Source: Pseudomonas delhiensis
GTDB taxonomy: Bacteria; Pseudomonadota; Gammaproteobacteria; Pseudomonadales; Pseudomonadaceae
Length of the DNA: 64,000 bases
Direction of reading: 5' to 3'
Assembly: GCF_900187975.1 (NCBI RefSeq)
Contig: NZ_FZPC01000024.1
Span: 1-64,000 of the forward strand
In this document: positions 42,336 to 51,200 of the stretch, in pieces
Layout: the number at the start of each line of letters is the position of its first letter
Numbering within the stretch: the stretch's first letter is position 1
Made by a program: the position numbers and the translations under genes
Notes under the pieces: generated by a model
The model's database searches: none
What the model was told of the DNA's origin: nothing
What the model saw: only the letters and a program-made list of their open reading frames with translations

Positions 42336-43433
42336 TTACCCCCGCCGCAACCGCCCCGCCGCATCCAGCAACAACGCCTCGGTCCCACTCCACCCCAGGC
42401 AGCCATCGGTAATGGAAACCCCATAGCGCAGCTCGCCCTTCAGCGGCTGGCAGCCGTCGAACAGGTGGCTCTCCAGCATCACCCCGCGCAGCGACGCATC
42501 GCCGCCCAGGCGCTGGTCGAGCACGCTGGCCAGCACCGCCGGCTGGCGCAGCGGGTCCTTGCTGCTGTTGGCGTGGCTGCAGTCGACCATGATCCGCGCC
42601 GGGATGCCCTGCTGCTCCAATCCCTCGCGGGCCGCGCGCACGCTGGCCACGTCGTAGTTCGGGCCGCCGTGGCCGCCGCGCAGCACCAGGTGGGTGTCCG
42701 GGTTGCCGAGGGTCTGCACCAGCGCCGGGCGGCCCAGGCCGTCGATGCCGAAGTGCTGGTGCGGGTGCGCCGCCGAGCGCATGGCGTCGCAGGCGATGCC
42801 CAGGCTGCCGTCGGTGCCGTTCTTGAAGCCCACCGGCAGGTCCAAGCCGCTGACCATCTCGCGGTGCACCTGGGATTCGCTGGTGCGCGCGCCGATGGCC
42901 GCCCAGCCCAGCAGGTCGTCGAGGTAGCCGGCCACCAGCGGCTGCAGCAGTTCGGTGGCCACCGGCAGGCCGCGTTCGAGCATGCCCAGCATCAGCCGCC
43001 GCGACAGCGCCAGACCCTCGGCCATGTCACCGCTGCCGTCCAGGTGCGGGTCGTACACCAGGCCCTTCCAGCCGATGGTGGTGCGCGGTTTCTCGACGTA
43101 GGCGCGCATCACCAGCAGCAGCTGGTCGCTCACTTCGGGGGCCAGGGCGGCGAGGCGCTCGGCGTAGTCGAGGGCGGCATCGGCGTCGTGCAGGGAACAG
43201 GGGCCGACCACCACCAGCAGGCGCGGGTCGCGGCCGTCGAGGATGGCGCGGATGGCCTGGCGGTCGTGCTGCACGCGTTCGGCCAGGGCGGCGGAAAGCG
43301 GCAGGCGCTGGCGCAGTTCGGCGGGGCTCGGCAGCGGCTGTTCGCGGCGGCGGAGGCTGGGGCGCGGCAGTTCGAGGACTTCGGCGGACTGCGGCAGGTC
43401 GTTGCGGATCAGGGCGGAAACGGAGGAATTCAT
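42336..43433 (-). CDS. 3-deoxy-7-phosphoheptulonate (DAHP) synthase, class I
   Basis: 365 residues; start at 43433 (MNSSVSALIRNDLPQ) is preceded by sequence with no other good start. Condenses PEP and erythrose-4-phosphate, the first step of aromatic amino acid synthesis. Motifs: VVVGPCSLHDADAALDYAERL (PEP/metal site), MRAYVEKPRTTIGWKGLVYDP, GWAAIGARTSESQVHREMVSG, VQTLGNPDTHLVLRGGHGGP, DCSHANSSKDPLRQ. AroF/G/H type. The N-terminal inhibitor-binding extension is present, but which amino acid inhibits it cannot be told. A transcription attenuator-like leader lies upstream. Confidence 0.93.
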   Translation of the reverse strand: MNSSVSALIRNDLPQSAEVLELPRPSLRRREQPLPSPAELRQRLPLSAALAERVQHDRQAIRAILDGRDPRLLVVVGPCSLHDADAALDYAERLAALAPEVSDQLLLVMRAYVEKPRTTIGWKGLVYDPHLDGSGDMAEGLALSRRLMLGMLERGLPVATELLQPLVAGYLDDLLGWAAIGARTSESQVHREMVSGLDLPVGFKNGTDGSLGIACDAMRSAAHPHQHFGIDGLGRPALVQTLGNPDTHLVLRGGHGGPNYDVASVRAAREGLEQQGIPARIMVDCSHANSSKDPLRQPAVLASVLDQRLGGDASLRGVMLESHLFDGCQPLKGELRYGVSITDGCLGWSGTEALLLDAAGRLRRG

Positions 43434-43476
43434 GGACTGGCATCCTTGGCCGGCGCGGTCGTGGCCGCGCGCGGCG

Positions 43477-43578
43477 CTATCTGAGTGTTCGACTGAGGTG
43501 TTCGGGTGTGGCAGCGGCACGGCTGCTAAATCGCCAGTCGGAGGTGCGGTAATAGCGGTAGGTGGTGTAGGCGGTCAT
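43477..43578 (-). CDS. Aromatic-rich mini-ORF between terminator and DAHP synthase gene
   Basis: 33 codons, starting MTAYTTYRYYRTSDWRF, preceded by AGAGGA 8 bases before the ATG and ending 43 bases before the DAHP synthase start. The first 17 residues include four Tyr, one Trp and one Phe, an extreme enrichment. It lies after the intrinsic terminator, so it is translated only when transcription reads through. Inference: a second, translational or coupling, leader peptide; it could also be a small protein. Confidence 0.55.
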   Translation of the reverse strand: MTAYTTYRYYRTSDWRFSSRAAATPEHLSRTLR

Positions 43579-43620
43579 GTTTCGATCCTCTGGTTGAAGT
43601 GCTTTGGCCTTGTGGGCCGG

Positions 43621-43658
43621 AAAAACAAAAACCCCGGTCGGGTTGCCGACCGGGGTTT
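43621..43658 (-). terminator. Intrinsic terminator in the DAHP synthase leader (attenuator)
   Basis: On the minus strand, AAACCCCGGTCGG-CAAC-CCGACCGGGGTTT forms a 13-bp perfect stem with a 4-base loop, followed directly by TTGTTTTT. It lies 51 bases after the stop of the upstream aromatic leader peptide and about 190 bases before the structural gene. A second hairpin, GGCGCCCT/AGGGTCGCC (43676-43699), precedes it, giving alternative pairing partners. Confidence 0.88.
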
Positions 43659-43708
43659 CGTGAAGCTGTCTGGTTGGCGACCCTGCTTGCTAGGGCGCCT
43701 GTGGGGTA

Positions 43709-43843
43709 TCAGGCGCGCCTGTGGCTAAACCAATACCCATGGAAGAAATAACCGGCGGCAGCGGCCAGCACCCGCGCGCGCGCGACCGCGGAGCCGAGGG
43801 CACCGGGGCGGGCGAGGGACTGGATGGACAGGCTGGACGGCAT
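43709..43843 (-). CDS. Aromatic leader peptide of the DAHP synthase attenuator
   Basis: 44 codons, ATG with GGAG 7 bases upstream. The first 31 residues are ordinary (MPSSLSIQSLARPGALGS...), but residues 31-41 read GYFFHGYWFSH: six aromatics of nine at positions 32-39 plus flanks, then the stop after RRA. A run of Phe/Tyr/Trp codons just before an intrinsic terminator is the architecture of amino-acid-sensing attenuators (as in E. coli pheA, trp). Ribosome stalling at these codons under aromatic starvation would favour read-through into the DAHP synthase gene. Confidence 0.75.
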   Translation of the reverse strand: MPSSLSIQSLARPGALGSAVARARVLAAAAGYFFHGYWFSHRRA

Positions 43844-44000
43844 GGTTATCTCCACAAGATGCCGGCCAAGCTACCGCATCGGCGCCGGGCTTTCAATCAT
43901 CCTTTCCTATCGCCTTCATCGATGGCGCCTCGCCCGCCCGCGCCGGCTTCGCTACCATTCGCCGTTCAAGCCCACCCAGGCACGCAGCAGGTAACGCCCC

Positions 44001-45002
44001 ATGCAACCGCATTTCCCCCTCGCCGCCGTGGTCGCCGCCGACGACCTGAAACTGGCGCTGTGCCTGGCCGCCATCGACCCGGCCATCGGCGGGGTGCTGA
44101 TCGAGGGCCCGCGCGGCATGGCCAAGTCGACCCTGGCCCGCGGCGTGGCCGACCTGCTCGACGGCGGGCGCTTCGTCACCCTGCCCCTGGGCGCCAGCGA
44201 GGAACGCATCGTCGGTACCCTCGACCTCGACGCCGCCCTGGGCGAGGGCCGCGCGCGCTTCTCCCCGGGCATCCTGGCCAATGCCGACGGCGGCGTACTC
44301 TACGTCGACGAAGTGAACCTGCTGCCCGACCACCTGGTGGACCTGCTGCTGGACGTGGCCGCCAGCGGCGTCAACCACGTCGAGCGCGACGGCCTGTCCC
44401 ACAGCCACCCGGCGCGCTTCGTGCTGATCGGCACCATGAACCCCGAGGAAGGCGAGCTGCGCCCGCAGCTGCTTGACCGCTTCGGCCTGAAGGTCGAGCT
44501 GGGCGGCACGCCGGCGCCGGCCGAGCGCGCCGAGATCGTCCGCCGCCGCCTGGCCTTCGACGCCGACCCACAGGCCTTCCTCGGCCACTGGCAGGCCGAA
44601 CGGGACGCCCTGCGCCAGCGCTGCGCCCAGGCCCGCCAGCGTCTTCCCGGCATCCCCCTGGACGACGCCGCGCTGCAGGCCATCGCCGAGCGCTGCTACG
44701 CCGCCGGGGTGGACGGCCTGCGCGCCGACCTGGTCTGGCTGCGCGGCGCCCGCGCCCATGCCGCCTGGCGCGGCGCCGAGCGCATCGAGAAGGAGGATAT
44801 CGACGCCCTGGAGCCCTTCGCCCTCGCCCACCGCCGCCGCCATGCACCGCCCCCACCGGCACAGCCGCACGCACCTCAGGCCCCTGCCGCCAACCAACCC
44901 GAACAAGGCACACAGAACGAAGGCCAGTGGGGCGAACTGCCGCCCCGCGCCGTGCCCGCCGGCGCCGCCCGCGAACTGCCGCGCTGGCCAAAAAAGCCCT
45001 GA
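44001..45002 (+). CDS. ChlI-like AAA ATPase (magnesium chelatase family, likely cobaltochelatase partner)
   Basis: 333 residues. Walker A is [16 protein letters not shown] (about 34-49), Walker [21 protein letters not shown], sensor [20 protein letters not shown]: a ChlI/BchI-type AAA+ module. No chlorophyll genes are present and CobN is encoded just upstream, so the inferred role is to energise cobalt insertion by CobN in place of CobS. A Pro/Ala/Gln-rich linker forms the C-terminus (about 275-333). The next gene encodes the VWA partner. Confidence 0.85.
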   Translation: MQPHFPLAAVVAADDLKLALCLAAIDPAIGGVLIEGPRGMAKSTLARGVADLLDGGRFVTLPLGASEERIVGTLDLDAALGEGRARFSPGILANADGGVLYVDEVNLLPDHLVDLLLDVAASGVNHVERDGLSHSHPARFVLIGTMNPEEGELRPQLLDRFGLKVELGGTPAPAERAEIVRRRLAFDADPQAFLGHWQAERDALRQRCAQARQRLPGIPLDDAALQAIAERCYAAGVDGLRADLVWLRGARAHAAWRGAERIEKEDIDALEPFALAHRRRHAPPPPAQPHAPQAPAANQPEQGTQNEGQWGELPPRAVPAGAARELPRWPKKP

Positions 45003-45682
45003 GCATCCGCCCGCGCCCGGCCCCAGGCGCGGATGCCAGCCCCACACCCGGCCAGTCCGCCGGCGGCCGCAGCGGCGCCCGCCGGCAAGGCGCGCAGTCG
45101 CGCGTCGACTGGCCTGCCAGCTTCCTGCACGGGCGCCCGAAGAAGCGTGACGAACTGGTGCTGCGCGCCCGCAGCGCCAGGCCCCGCGAGCTCTGGCTGG
45201 TAATCGTCGACGCTTCGGCCAGCACCCGCCGGCATGGCGCCCTGGGCCAGGCCAAGGGCCTGCTGGCGGAGGTCTTCGAACAGGCCTACCGGCAACGCGC
45301 GCGCCTGGCCGTGCTGCATGCCGCGGGGCAGCAGCCGCGCTGGCTGTGGCAGGGGCAGAAGGCTTCGGCGCAACTGCGCGACTGGCTGCGCGACCTGGGC
45401 GCCGGCGGCGGCACGCCGCTGTTCGATGCGCTGGCCCAGGCCGCCGACTGGTTGCAACGGCGCCAGCGGCACAAGCCCGGCGAGCGCCAGCGCCTGCTGA
45501 TCGTCACCGACGGCCGCCTGAGCGACTGCCCTCCCCTGGCGCCCCTGCCCTGCGCCAGCCTGCTGGTGGACATCGAGAGCGGCCCCGTGCGCCTGGGCCG
45601 TGCGCAACACCTGGCCGCGGAACTGGAAGCGGATTACCGGCACATCAGCGAACTTCCCTGGAAGACCCAGCTACCCTCGTAA
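44927..45682 (+). CDS. VWA-domain protein (ChlD C-terminal-like chelatase partner)
   Basis: 251 residues if started at GTG 44927, overlapping the ChlI-like gene by 76 bases. The only nearer coupled alternative is a CTG at 44999 (CTGA overlap, 227 residues), and there is no ATG, so the start is uncertain. The VWA domain (about 88-250) has a complete [20 protein letters not shown] and VTDGRLSDC. The N-terminus is basic and Pro/Arg-rich. With the AAA protein it would form the ChlI/ChlD-type motor for CobN. Confidence 0.82.
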   Translation: MGRTAAPRRARRRRPRTAALAKKALSIRPRPAPGADASPTPGQSAGGRSGARRQGAQSRVDWPASFLHGRPKKRDELVLRARSARPRELWLVIVDASASTRRHGALGQAKGLLAEVFEQAYRQRARLAVLHAAGQQPRWLWQGQKASAQLRDWLRDLGAGGGTPLFDALAQAADWLQRRQRHKPGERQRLLIVTDGRLSDCPPLAPLPCASLLVDIESGPVRLGRAQHLAAELEADYRHISELPWKTQLPS

Positions 45683-45714
45683 ACCCACATATTCCAGCGC
45701 CCAGGAAGACCATC

Positions 45715-46053
45715 ATGACGACAGTAGCGATTCTCTACCGGGAAACCGATATCGAGGAAATATCCGAACTGTTACGCAAGCATCAGCTATTGATGCTGCC
45801 CGCAGTGATGCGCAGCGAAGGCCGACGACTGGCCGCGACATTGGACGGCGAGCGCGACGAGAATGGCAATGGCGTACTGCTGCTGGAAATTCCAGTGCAG
45901 ACGCGTGAGTACGGCGAAGACTTCGTCGCCGTCTTCTTCCATAGCAGTCGCTACGACTACCGCAGCCAGGGACAGCTGCAAGCCACCATGCAAAGGGCCC
46001 AGGATGCCTGGGAAGATGCGGGTGGGCCGAACGAGTTCTTCGTCGAAACCTAG
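45715..46053 (+). CDS. Hypothetical protein, 112 residues
   Basis: Starts MTTVAILYRETDIEEISELL with AGGAAG ahead of the ATG. Predicted alpha/beta soluble protein with no signal peptide or cysteine; acidic, with VLLLEIPVQTREYGEDFVAVFF and a helical C-terminus. GC content of the first 100 bases is lower than that of its neighbours. Not recognised. It follows the VWA gene by 32 bases and converges with the GST gene, overlapping it by four bases. Confidence 0.65.
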   Translation: MTTVAILYRETDIEEISELLRKHQLLMLPAVMRSEGRRLAATLDGERDENGNGVLLLEIPVQTREYGEDFVAVFFHSSRYDYRSQGQLQATMQRAQDAWEDAGGPNEFFVET

Positions 46054-46673
46054 GGCAAGCCGTTGCGCCCGTGCTCGCGGAACCCCGGGCGCCGGCCCAG
46101 CCGCTCGTAGTAGGCGGCCACGGCCGGCAGCCCGGGGCGCTGCATCGGCGTCATGAACCAGCGCTGCACCGACAGGCCGATGGCGACGTCGGCCAGGCTG
46201 AAACGCTCGCCGGCGACATAGGCGCCGGTGCGCTCCAACTGGCGGTCGAGCAGCGCCATCAGCCGGCTCCACTCGCGTTCGCTCGCGACGATGGCCGCGG
46301 CATCGGCATGCGCCGGGCTGTTGCGCACCCGCGCCATGAACACGTAGCGCCAGGCATTGTTCAGCTCGGTGGCCTGCCAGCCCATCCACTGCTCCACCCG
46401 CGCCCGCTCGCGGGGCGCGGAAGGCAGCAGGTCGTCGCGCGGGTACTGGCTGGCCAGGTAGCTGCAGATGGCGTTGCTCTCCCACAGCACGAAGTCGCCG
46501 TCCACCAGCACCGGCACCAGCGCATTGGGATTGAGCGCGAGGAATTCGGGCGCGTCGGTGGCGCGAAAGCCGCTGCCCCAGTCTTCCCTATGGTAGGGAA
46601 GCTGCAGCTCGGCGCAGGTCCACAGCACCTTGCGCACGTTGATCGATGAGGCCTTGCCGAGGATTCGCAACAT
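46050..46673 (-). CDS. Glutathione S-transferase family protein
   Basis: 207 residues; start MLRILGKASSINVRKVLWTC begins the thioredoxin-like N-domain (SSINVRKVLW with the catalytic Ser region). NPNALVPVLVDGDFVLWESNAIC is the conserved cis-Pro/ESNAI glutathione site (about 52-74); the all-alpha C-domain has GERFSLADVAIGLSVQRWF. The substrate is not predictable. Convergent with the 112-residue hypothetical gene. Confidence 0.9.
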   Translation of the reverse strand: MLRILGKASSINVRKVLWTCAELQLPYHREDWGSGFRATDAPEFLALNPNALVPVLVDGDFVLWESNAICSYLASQYPRDDLLPSAPRERARVEQWMGWQATELNNAWRYVFMARVRNSPAHADAAAIVASEREWSRLMALLDRQLERTGAYVAGERFSLADVAIGLSVQRWFMTPMQRPGLPAVAAYYERLGRRPGFREHGRNGLP

Positions 46674-46703
46674 TCCGCCACTCCCTGTTCGCGTCGTGCG
46701 CAT

Positions 46704-46964
46704 GACCGTTCTCGGTTATACGCCGGCGCCCCCCGCCGCGTCGATCGCGCCGGCTGACGCCGGACAAGCCGCCCACGCCGACCGGCCCCCTCTCCCGCTT
46801 GCGGGAGAGGGTTGGGGAGAGGGGCTCTCATGCGCCAATCGGCGCTATCGATCCACCTCGGACAGCTCCAGCTTCGGCAATGTGTCGGCGAGCGGTTCGC
46901 GAGCAAGCTCGCTCCTACAGGCGATGCACCTGTGCTTTTCGTAGGAGCGAGCTGGCTCGCGAAC
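46704..46964. repeat. Mixed palindromic repeats between GST gene and cobK
   Basis: A half unit with CGGTTATACGCCGGCG at about 46714-46729, hairpin CCCTCTCCCGCTTGCGGGAG (46789-46810), and two opposed REP units, TTCGCGAGCAAGCTCGCTCC near 46895-46919 and GTAGGAGCGAGCTGGCTCGC near 46940-46962. Fills the intergenic region; no gene seen. Confidence 0.78.
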
Positions 46965-46970
46965 CCCGCC

Positions 46971-47699
46971 CTACAGAAGCGGCGCCAACGCCGCCCACAA
47001 CGCCTCGACGCTGTCGAACTGCCGATCCACCTCGGGCAATTCCGGCCGCGCCAGGATCAACACCGGCACACCCCGCTCGCGCGCCACCTGTAGCTTCGGC
47101 TCGGTGGCCTGGCTGCCGCTGTTCTTGCTCACCAGCACATCGGTGCCCCGGCGCGCGAACAGCTCGCGCTCGCCCTCCAGGCTGAAGGGTCCACGGGCAC
47201 CCAGCACCTCGGCGCGCTCGGTGCCCGGCAGGCTCTGCAGGCAGCGCAGGGTCCAGAACTGATGTTCGGGAATTTCACCGAGGTGTTCCAGCGGCTCGCG
47301 GCCCAGGGTAAACAGCGGCCGCTCGAACGGCGCCAGCGCCGCGATCAGCGCCGGCCAGTCGGCCACCTCGCGCCAGTCGTCACCAGGCCCGGGCTGCCAG
47401 CCGGGGCGGCGCAGGGCCCAGCAGGGCACGCCAGCCAGCTGCGCCGCGCGGACGGCGTTGCGGCTGATCCGCGCGGCATAGGGATGGGTGGCGTCGAGCA
47501 ACAGGTCATAGCCCTGCGCGGTGATGAACGCCGCCAGGCCCTCGGCGCCGCCGTAGCCGCCCACGCGCACCTGGCAGGCGAGGTCGTCGGGCACCTTGCC
47601 CAGGCCGGCCAGGCTGTACAGGTGCCGCGGGCCGAGGCGGCGGGCGATGGCCAGGGCCTCGCCGATGCCGCCCAGCAGCAGGATGCGCTTGCCGCTCAC
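46971..47699 (-). CDS. cobK: Precorrin-6A reductase
   Basis: 242 residues from a GTG overlapping the cobL stop (GTGA). [37 protein letters not shown] (about 65-83) and [21 protein letters not shown] are CobK/CbiJ hallmarks. NADPH-dependent reduction of precorrin-6A. Its stop sits directly at the end of a REP cluster. Confidence 0.93.
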   Translation of the reverse strand: MSGKRILLLGGIGEALAIARRLGPRHLYSLAGLGKVPDDLACQVRVGGYGGAEGLAAFITAQGYDLLLDATHPYAARISRNAVRAAQLAGVPCWALRRPGWQPGPGDDWREVADWPALIAALAPFERPLFTLGREPLEHLGEIPEHQFWTLRCLQSLPGTERAEVLGARGPFSLEGERELFARRGTDVLVSKNSGSQATEPKLQVARERGVPVLILARPELPEVDRQFDSVEALWAALAPLL

Positions 47700-48898
47700 G
47701 GCTTGCGCACCGCCAGCAGGGTGATCGGCAGGGCGGCGCGCCAGGTGTCGAAGCCGCCCAGGGGCTGCGCCTGGGCCACCTGCAGGCGCACCAGCTCGCC
47801 GCCGTGGCGCTCGCGCCAGGCGACCAGGGCCGCCTCGCTCTGCAGGGTCACGGCATTGGCCAGCAGGCGCCCGCCGGGCTTGAGGTTGTCCCAGCACAGC
47901 GCCAGCACGCCGGGCACGGTGACGCCGCCGCCGATGAAGATGGCGTCCGGCGCCTCCAGGCCTTCCAGGGCCTGGGGCGCGTGCCCGGCCACCAGTTGCA
48001 GGCCGGGCACGCCAAGGGCGTCGCGGTTGTGGGCGATGTGCCCGAGGCGGCCCTCGTCGGCCTCGATGGCGATGGCCCGGCACGCGGGGTGCGCGCGCAT
48101 CCACTCGATGCCGATGGAGCCGCAGCCGGCGCCGACGTCCCAGAGCAGTTCACCCGGCTCCGGGGCCAGGCGCGCGAGGGTCACGGCGCGCACGTCGCGC
48201 TTGGTCAGTTGGCCGTCGTGGCGGTAGGCGTCGTCGGCCAGGCCGGGGGTCAGCGGCAGGCGCCGGGCATCGGCGCCAGCCACGCAATCGATGGCCAGCA
48301 CGTTGAGCGCGGCGGCCTCCTCCAGCGACCAGTCGGCGGCCAGGCCGTCGATGCGCCGCTCGCGCTCGCCGCCCAGGTGCTCCAGCACGCTCAGCCGGCT
48401 CGGCGCGAAACCGCGTTCGCGCAACAGCGCGGCGACCGCCGCCGGGCTGCGCCCATCGGCGCTCAGCACCAGCAGCCGGCGCCCCGGGTGCAGGCGCAGG
48501 TTCAGCGCCGCCAGCGGCCGGCCCACCAGCGACAGCAGCTCGACGTCCTGCAGCGCCCAACCCAGCCGCGCCGCGGCCAGGCTCACCGAGGACGGCGCCG
48601 GCAGCACGCGCATTTCCGCCGCCGGCAGTTGCCGCGCCAGGCTCGCGCCCACGCCGAAGAACAGCGGGTCGCCGCTGGCCAGCACGCAGGTCGGGGTGCC
48701 GCGCCGCGCCAGCAGCGGGGCCATGTCGAAGGGGCTCGGCCAGCGCGTGCGCTGCGCGCCGATGCATGGCGGCAGCAGGTCCAGCTGGCGCTCGCCGCCG
48801 AACACTTCGCTGGCCGCCAGCAGGGCGCGGCGGGCGGTCTTGCCGAGGCCGGGGTAGCCGTCCTCGCCGATGCCGACGATGGTCAGCCAGGGCGTCAT
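47696..48898 (-). CDS. cobL: Precorrin-6Y C5,15-methyltransferase (decarboxylating)
   Basis: 400 residues. The N-terminal CbiE half ([40 protein letters not shown]) and C-terminal CbiT half ([20 protein letters not shown], about 245-265) are fused, as in aerobic pathways. GAGGA precedes the ATG. Divergent from cobG, with the cobalamin riboswitch on the other strand. Confidence 0.94.
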   Translation of the reverse strand: MTPWLTIVGIGEDGYPGLGKTARRALLAASEVFGGERQLDLLPPCIGAQRTRWPSPFDMAPLLARRGTPTCVLASGDPLFFGVGASLARQLPAAEMRVLPAPSSVSLAAARLGWALQDVELLSLVGRPLAALNLRLHPGRRLLVLSADGRSPAAVAALLRERGFAPSRLSVLEHLGGERERRIDGLAADWSLEEAAALNVLAIDCVAGADARRLPLTPGLADDAYRHDGQLTKRDVRAVTLARLAPEPGELLWDVGAGCGSIGIEWMRAHPACRAIAIEADEGRLGHIAHNRDALGVPGLQLVAGHAPQALEGLEAPDAIFIGGGVTVPGVLALCWDNLKPGGRLLANAVTLQSEAALVAWRERHGGELVRLQVAQAQPLGGFDTWRAALPITLLAVRKP

Positions 48899-48984
48899 GG
48901 GAAGTCCTCGCAGGTTGCGACACCGCGCCGCCGGCGTTCCGACGGGCAGGGTTTTCAAGGGGTCGGGCAAAGCGGGCATAATAC

Positions 48985-49150
48985 AGCCTTCGTCGGTGCC
49001 CATCAGGGCCGAAGAGGGAACGCGCAGGAGCCATCCAAGCGCGGCTGCCCCCGCAACTGTAAGCAGCGAGTCCACGCGTCATTGGCCACTGGGAGACCGG
49101 GAAGGCCGCGTCGGGCGACGACCTGCCAGCCAGGAGACCTGCCGACGGGA
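48985..49150 (+). ncRNA. Cobalamin riboswitch upstream of cobG
   Basis: Blocks in order: TCGGTGCCCATCAGGGCCGA AGAGGGAA, GCGCGGCTGCCCCCGCAACT (B12 box), CCACTGGGAGACCGGGAAGG and CAGCCAGGAGACCTGCC. A CATAAT -10-like element lies at 48977-48982. Predicted to repress cobG-cobH-cobI-cobJ when adenosylcobalamin is abundant. Confidence 0.92.
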
Positions 49151-49252
49151 CCAGTCGCGCGTGCAAGCATCGAGCGGGGTGTATCGATGTTGTAGGTCTT
49201 CCCATATGTGGGGCGATCCGCAAGGTCACCGCGACCCAGCCATGGTGACCCT

Positions 49253-50581
49253 GTGCCGAGCCAGCCGCCCGTCCCCCCTGTCGAAATCCGTCCGTCGCCC
49301 TGCCCGGGGCTGTTGCGCGTGGTCGCCTCCGGCGATGGCGGCATCTGCCGCATCAAGCTGCCCGGCGGGCGCCTCGACGCCACCGGCGCCAGGGCCATCG
49401 CCCGCGCCGCCGAGCGCCATGCCGACGGCGTGCTGGAGGCGACCAACCGCGCCAACCTGCAGATCCGCGGCGTGCACGCAGGCGTCGGCGCGGCGCTGTC
49501 CACCGAGCTGCTGCAGGCCGGGCTGGGCCCGCGGGTCGCCGCCGCCGATGACGTGCGCAACCTGCTGCTGAGCCCCGCCGCCGGCCTCGACCCGGCCCAA
49601 ACCCTGGACGTCTCGCCGCTGGCCGCCACGCTGCTCGACCTGCTGCAGGACAAGCCGCGCTTCCATGGCCTGTCGCCCAAGTTCGCCCTGCAGTTGGATG
49701 GCGGCGAGTCCCTGGCGATGCTCGAACACCCCCACGACATCTGGCTGTCGGTCATGGACGCCGGGCGCTTCGCCTTCGGCCTGGCCGGCTGCCCGCCGGT
49801 GCGCGCGCAGGACAGACCCGCGCTCGCCGCCATCGCCAGCGAACAGGTGCCGGCCCTGGTCGAGGCGCTGCTGAACCTGTTCCTCGACCTGGCCGGCGAA
49901 GGCGTCTCGCGCATGCGCCAGTTGCTGACAAGCCTTCCCGCCGAGGATCTGCTGGCGCGCCTCGACCTGCCACTGCAACAGGACGTGGCCGACTGGCGCC
50001 GCCCCGCCGTCGCGCCCTTCGCCCATCTGGGTATCCGCCCGCAGCGCCAGCACGGCCTGTGCAGCGTCGGCGCCGGCTTCGTCCTCGGCCGCCTGCACGC
50101 CGGGCTGCTGCGCGAACTGGCCGGCCTCGCCGAACGCGAAGGCGACGGCGCCCTGCGCCTGACACCCTGGCAGGGCCTGCTGCTGCCCAACGTGCCGCGC
50201 GAGCGAGCCGACGCCGTGCTCGCCGCCCTGGCCGGCCTGGGCCTGGCCACCTCGGCGGAGCAGCCGCTGTCCCGGCTGGTCGCCTGCAGCGGCTCCAGCG
50301 GCTGTGCCCGCGGCCTGGCCGACACCAAGGCCGACGCCCTGCGCCTGGCCCAGCGCCTGGGCGCGCCGCTGCCGCCCGGCGTGCACCTGTGCGGCTGCCC
50401 GCGCTCCTGCGCCGCCGCCCAGGTGGCGCCCCTGACGCTGCTGGCCGTCGCCGACGGCCGCTACGACCTCTACCGCCGCGCCCCCGGCCACGCCGGCTTC
50501 GGCCAGCCGCTGGCGCGCGACCTGTCCCTCGACGCCGCGGCCGACCGGCTGCGCGACCCCGGAGTCTTCCCCGATGCTTGA
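49253..50581 (+). CDS. cobG: Precorrin-3B synthase
   Basis: 442 residues from GTG 49253; another GTG at 49208 would add 15 residues, and neither has a clear ribosome binding site. Sulfite/nitrite-reductase fold: PGLLRVVASGDGGICRIKLP, TNRANLQIRGV, and the 4Fe-4S/siroheme motif CSGSSGCARGLAD ... CGCPRSC. An oxygen-dependent enzyme, so the pathway is the aerobic one. Its end overlaps the cobH start by 8 bases. Confidence 0.88.
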   Translation: MPSQPPVPPVEIRPSPCPGLLRVVASGDGGICRIKLPGGRLDATGARAIARAAERHADGVLEATNRANLQIRGVHAGVGAALSTELLQAGLGPRVAAADDVRNLLLSPAAGLDPAQTLDVSPLAATLLDLLQDKPRFHGLSPKFALQLDGGESLAMLEHPHDIWLSVMDAGRFAFGLAGCPPVRAQDRPALAAIASEQVPALVEALLNLFLDLAGEGVSRMRQLLTSLPAEDLLARLDLPLQQDVADWRRPAVAPFAHLGIRPQRQHGLCSVGAGFVLGRLHAGLLRELAGLAEREGDGALRLTPWQGLLLPNVPRERADAVLAALAGLGLATSAEQPLSRLVACSGSSGCARGLADTKADALRLAQRLGAPLPPGVHLCGCPRSCAAAQVAPLTLLAVADGRYDLYRRAPGHAGFGQPLARDLSLDAAADRLRDPGVFPDA

Positions 50582-51200
50582 CTACATCCGCGACGGCCAG
50601 GCGATCTACCGCCAGTCCTTCGCCACCATCCGCGCCGAGGCCGACCTCTCGGCCATCCCCGCCGACCTGGAGAAGCTCGCCGTGCGGGTGATCCACGCCT
50701 GCGGCATGGTCGACGTGGTGCAGGACCTGCGCTTCTCCGCCGGCGCCGGCAGCGCCGGCCGCGCGGCCCTGGCGGCCGGCGCGCCGATCCTCTGCGACGC
50801 GTGCATGGTCGCCGAGGGCATCACCCGCGCGCGCCTGCCGGCGCACAACGAAGTCATCTGCACCCTCAACGAGGCGGACGTCCCGGCCCTGGCACGCGAG
50901 CGGGGCAACACCCGCTCGGCGGTGGCCCTGGAGCACTGGCGCCAGCACCTGGAAGGCAGCGTGGTGGTGATCGGCAACGCCCCCACCGCGCTGTTCTACC
51001 TGCTGGAAATGCTCGACGCCGGCGCGCCGAAGCCGGCGCTGATCCTCGGCTTCCCGGTGGGCTTCGTCGGCGCCGCCGAATCCAAGGAGCTGCTGGCCGC
51101 CGACAGCCGCGGCGTGCCCTACGTGATCGTCCGTGGCCGCCGCGGCGGCAGCGCCATGGCCGCCGCCGCGGTGAACGCCCTGGCCACGGAGGTGGAATGA
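50574..51200 (+). CDS. cobH: Precorrin-8X methylmutase
   Basis: 208 residues. [33 protein letters not shown] (catalytic histidine), [20 protein letters not shown] and [16 protein letters not shown] are CobH/CbiC signatures. Moves the methyl group from C11 to C12. Overlaps cobG by 8 and cobI by 4 bases. Confidence 0.95.
   Translation: MLDYIRDGQAIYRQSFATIRAEADLSAIPADLEKLAVRVIHACGMVDVVQDLRFSAGAGSAGRAALAAGAPILCDACMVAEGITRARLPAHNEVICTLNEADVPALARERGNTRSAVALEHWRQHLEGSVVVIGNAPTALFYLLEMLDAGAPKPALILGFPVGFVGAAESKELLAADSRGVPYVIVRGRRGGSAMAAAAVNALATEVE

Noticed and set aside
43721-44476. Plus-strand ORF across the DAHP synthase leader
   Set aside because: Arg/Pro-rich and runs out of frame through the ChlI-like gene; the minus strand carries the coherent leader peptide and terminator.
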